A DNA stretch of 32,565 nucleotides from Verrucomicrobiota bacterium (GTDB lineage Bacteria; Verrucomicrobiota; Verrucomicrobiia; Limisphaerales; SXTU01), in assembly GCA_016235545.1 (NCBI GenBank), contig JACRKB010000048.1:1-32565 (forward strand), given 5' to 3'. Both the position numbers and the translations under genes were made by a program. Positions 31,001 through 32,565 of this stretch are shown one piece after another. The notes under the pieces were generated by a model, which saw nothing but the letters and a program-made list of their open reading frames with translations, was not told the origin of the DNA and made no database searches. Within the stretch, counting starts at the first letter, position 1. Every line of letters begins with the position of its first letter.

Positions 31001-31769
31001 AAAAGATTTCACCGGCCTCAGCACGCCGGAGGAAAAGGTGCGGCTCCTCTACAGCGCGCTCTACCAGCGCGAGCCGACGCCGGGGCAAACCGCCGCCGCT
31101 GTGCGCTTCGTCGCAGACGCTGAGGCGAACCACCCGCAACCGCCGAAGCCGCCGCCTGAAAACCAGTGGCGCTACGGCTACGGCGAGTTCGATGAGGCCG
31201 CGCGCAGGCTGAAAAACTTTGCAGCGCTGCCGCATTACACCGGGCGCGCATGGCAGGGCGGCCCGCAGTGGCCGGATGCGAAGCTCGGCTGGGCACAGCT
31301 CACCGCCGACGGTGGCCATGCGGGCAACGACCTCCAGCACGCCGTCGTCCGCCGGTGGGTCGCGCCGCGTGATTGCGTCGTCAGCATCGCGGGCCGCATC
31401 GCGCACGAAACCAGCGCTGGTGACGGCGTGCGCGCGTTCATCACCCATAGCCGCGCCGGCCAGCTCCGCACCGTGACCGTGCACAACGCGGCGGAGGACC
31501 TGCGCGTCGCCAGCACCGCCGTGAAGGCTGGCGACACGATAGACTTCATCGTGGACTTCCGCGCGAACCTGAACAGCGACGAGTTCAAGTGGTCGCCCGT
31601 GCTCACCGAGTTGAACACCGCTGCCGCGACCGGGGCCGTGCCCGCGAAGCAGTGGGATGCGAAACAAGACTTCCGCGGCGCGGACGTGCTCGTGCTCCCG
31701 CCTCTCCCGCCGTGGGCTCAGCTCGTGCAAGTGCTGCTCTCGGCGAACGAGTTTCTCTTCGTGGACTGA
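28017..31769 (+). CDS. PSCyt1-PSCyt2-PSD1 protein (DUF1549/DUF1553) with repeat insertions
   Basis: This large exported protein (1250 residues from the ATG at 28017) has a planctomycete-type cytochrome domain (about 97-190, heme site Cys110-Cys113-His114). PSCyt2/DUF1549 follows (about 230-480: [51 protein letters not shown]), then PSD1/DUF1553 (about 780-1080: [50 protein letters not shown]). A C-terminal extension (about 1090-1250) looks like a beta-sandwich. Such proteins are abundant in Planctomycetes and Verrucomicrobia and are linked by context to polysaccharide or sulfated-glycan use; the reaction is unproven. A terminal-inverted-repeat element (residues about 14-63) lies before the signal-like helix (72-90). 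Six short tandem arrays are translated in frame near residues 74-91, 197-206, 282-307, 389-418, 604-614 and 855-884, between conserved blocks. The start is uncertain: the frame opens at 27840, and a GTG at 28236 would give just the signal-like segment. Confidence 0.85.
   Translation: [1250 protein letters not shown]
28058..28205. repeat. 148-bp terminal-inverted-repeat element, copy 2
   Basis: The 24-base ends (28058-28081 and 28182-28205) match at 22 of 24 positions and are the same as those of the copy at 2411-2551. The right halves of the two copies are clearly related (both contain GATGCTCGC and CTCGCGCC before the right end). An internal inverted repeat (AGCGAGCATCTC / GAGATGCTCGCT) makes this copy foldable along its length. 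It is translated at the N-terminus of the PSD1 protein. Confidence 0.85.
28238..28287. repeat. In-frame heptamer array (CTTGGAG type) encoding a signal-like helix
   Basis: Seven degenerate 7-base units (CTTGGAG, CTTGGGG, TTTCTTT, GGAGCTT, TGGGCTT and so on) run in tandem. In the reading frame they encode the hydrophobic stretch [16 protein letters not shown] of the PSD1 protein. Confidence 0.6.
28604..28634. repeat. In-frame heptamer half-array (CCGTCAG type)
   Basis: Four 7-base units (CCGTCAG twice, CGCTCAG, CGGTCAG) are translated as SAVSAQRSA between PSCyt1 and PSCyt2 of the PSD1 protein. Confidence 0.7.
28860..28937. repeat. In-frame array hairpin (TTCTCAC type)
   Basis: Units near TTCTCAC with a period of 7-8 (28861-28891) face a complementary arm ending GGGAAAGTGAG (28907-28936). 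Translation gives a Ser/Pro then Lys/Gly/Glu-rich segment just before [16 protein letters not shown]. Confidence 0.7.
29182..29270. repeat. In-frame pair of heptamer arrays (GTCCAAA and ACTAATC types)
   Basis: Two different 7-base arrays lie side by side: GTCCAAA/GTCCAAG/GTCCAAC/ATCCAAA (29183-29213) and ACTAATC/ACTAATC/ACTATTC (29245-29268). They are translated as [10 protein letters not shown] and ALITNHYSL within PSCyt2. Confidence 0.75.
29826..29858. repeat. In-frame heptamer half-array (AACTCAA type)
   Basis: Four units of AACTCAA/GACTCAA are translated as [11 protein letters not shown] between PSCyt2 and PSD1. The unit is the same as in the hairpin at 17400-17499. Confidence 0.8.
30579..30666. 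repeat. In-frame heptamer-array hairpin (TTCAGTA type)
   Basis: The left arm (30579-30610: TTCAGTG, TTCAGTA, ACCAGTA, TTCAGTG) and the right arm (30630-30665: ACTGAAA, ACTGGAA, ACTGAAT, ACTGAAC) are complementary. Translation inserts about 30 residues ([12 protein letters not shown] to LNTEHWK) inside PSD1, between AAYQQS and [11 protein letters not shown]. Confidence 0.85.
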
Positions 31770-31927
31770 GACTTCCTGTGCGGTCCCGTGCCCGCGACTT
31801 GCCGTCGCCGTCCCCTGCGCGCAGCACGCCCGACGGCGAGCGCAACTCGCCGGCACGATGCGCCCTCGTGCCTTTCACCTGCCACGAGTCACTTGTCACG
31901 CCACCGCTCCACGCCTAGACTCGCGGC

Positions 31928-32383
31928 ATGAAGAACGAAGTGGTGCCAGTGCAGATTCGCGGGATTCTCCCGGCGAACAGCGGCTGCGCCATCTTCGTGG
32001 GCAATGACGAAAAAGTCTTCGTCATCCAGGTCGAGCACAACCTCGGCGCGGTCATCGGCATGTTCCTGCGCGACCAGCCCAAGGAACGCCCGCTCACGCA
32101 CGACCTCATGGTCAACGTCTTCAAGGGCTTCGGCATCAGCGTCGAGCGCGTCATCATCACCGACCTGAAGAACTCGACCTACTTCGCGCGCCTCATCCTC
32201 AAGCAGGAGAACGAGCTGGGCAAAAAGTTCGTGGAGATTGATGCACGCCCAAGCGACTGCCTCGCCCTGGCTGCAGCGCACAAGCGCCCCGTCTTCGTCA
32301 CCAAGGCGCTCTTCGAGCAGGTCGAGGACATGACAGAGTATCTGGACAAGCTGAACGAAGGAACGGGCGAGCAGGAAGCCTGA
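31928..32383 (+). CDS. Bifunctional nuclease (DUF151) family protein
   Basis: The 151-residue protein matches the BFN/DUF151 family, with a central LKNSTYFARLIL and the signature FVEIDARPSDCLALAAAHKRPVFVTKALFE. Family members in plants have been described with DNase and RNase activity, but most bacterial members are uncharacterised and are often annotated only by this name. No signal peptide is seen, so it should be cytosolic. It begins 158 bp after the PSD1 stop, with no clear promoter in the gap, and is followed by a heptamer hairpin. The family call is firm; nuclease activity here is inferred. Confidence 0.88.
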   Translation: MKNEVVPVQIRGILPANSGCAIFVGNDEKVFVIQVEHNLGAVIGMFLRDQPKERPLTHDLMVNVFKGFGISVERVIITDLKNSTYFARLILKQENELGKKFVEIDARPSDCLALAAAHKRPVFVTKALFEQVEDMTEYLDKLNEGTGEQEA

Positions 32384-32386
32384 GGG

Positions 32387-32468
32387 GGGAAAGTAATTAG
32401 TGATCAGTAATCAGTGCCTGCTCCGAACCCACCGCGCCGACTAAGCACTAATTACTAATTACTTTCCC
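32387..32468. repeat. Heptamer-array hairpin (TAATTAC/AGTAATT type)
   Basis: The left arm (32387-32417) has units AGTAATT, AGTGATC, AGTAATC. The right arm (32445-32468) has CTAATTA twice. The outermost GGGAAAGTAATTAGT is perfectly complementary, and the left arm has one 7-base unit more than the right. It fills the gap between the BFN gene and the next start. Confidence 0.85.
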
Positions 32469-32472
32469 TCCG

Positions 32473-32565
32473 ATGCCCCCGCCCGCCCAACCCGCCGCGC
32501 CCACGCCCCGCGCCCACCGCCACGGCGATGAGGACTTCGCGGTGAAGCAGCGCGCGCGGCAGCTC
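32473..32565 (+). CDS. Start of an unidentified gene (truncated by window end)
   Basis: An ATG at 32473 opens a frame that runs 31 codons to the window edge. It begins with a Pro/Ala-rich stretch, then HRHGDEDFAVKQRARQL, a charged helix start. The end resembles the opening helix of several enzymes, epoxyqueuosine reductase QueG among them, but too little is present to decide. Confidence 0.4.
   Translation, partial: MPPPAQPAAPTPRAHRHGDEDFAVKQRARQL

Overview
The window looks like a chromosomal segment of a Verrucomicrobiota bacterium, probably of the Pedosphaera/Limisphaerales kind. The evidence is indirect: high GC, a prepilin-type protein with the H-X9-DG motif, a PQQ-dehydrogenase/cytochrome fusion ending in the heme-binding domain typical of Pirellula/Verrucomicrobium, a PSCyt1-PSCyt2-PSD1 protein, and very many intergenic inverted repeats. 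I see no rRNA, tRNA, CRISPR array, phage gene or transposase. Most genes lack a clear Shine-Dalgarno sequence; the epimerase gene at 7742 is the clear exception.

Layout. 136-5363: a threonine-aldolase-type PLP enzyme (minus strand), then a secreted pseudopilin and a large PQQ dehydrogenase/triple-heme protein (plus strand). 5727-8767: a plus-strand run of a membrane protein, a short-LID adenylate kinase, a zinc-ribbon protein and an epimerase-like protein. 9223-25772: one long minus-strand block of envelope genes. Read in the direction of transcription it holds an Mla-type lipid transporter (MlaE, a degenerate MlaF, MlaD), an ABC-2 permease with no ATPase beside it, three SPFH (HflK/HflC-like) proteins, a P1B metal ATPase, a DUF2442 protein, a B-box-like membrane protein, and an ABC ATPase/permease/FKBP isomerase module. 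25942-32565: GAPDH with a promoter and terminator, a polyprenol-phosphate-mannose-synthase-type glycosyltransferase (minus strand), the PSD1 protein, a bifunctional-nuclease-family protein and the start of a further gene.

The most unusual content is the repeats rather than any single gene. At least 18 loci carry short tandem arrays with periods of 6, 7, 9 or about 10 bases, many folded into hairpins with a complementary array. The base sequence differs from locus to locus while the architecture stays the same. One copy (7651-7727) is bracketed by a perfect 12-bp direct repeat that looks like a target-site duplication and separates two formerly adjacent operon genes. Six arrays lie in frame inside the PSD1 gene, and one of these encodes the hydrophobic core of its apparent signal peptide. 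Three larger palindromic elements are also present: a 141-148 bp terminal-inverted-repeat element (two copies, both in the 5' ends of cytochrome-containing genes), a 164-bp element and a 191-bp element.

Biologically, the minus-strand block reads as an envelope-maintenance region: lipid trafficking, SPFH membrane scaffolds beside a metal exporter, and an export/folding module. Joint function is inferred from gene order only.
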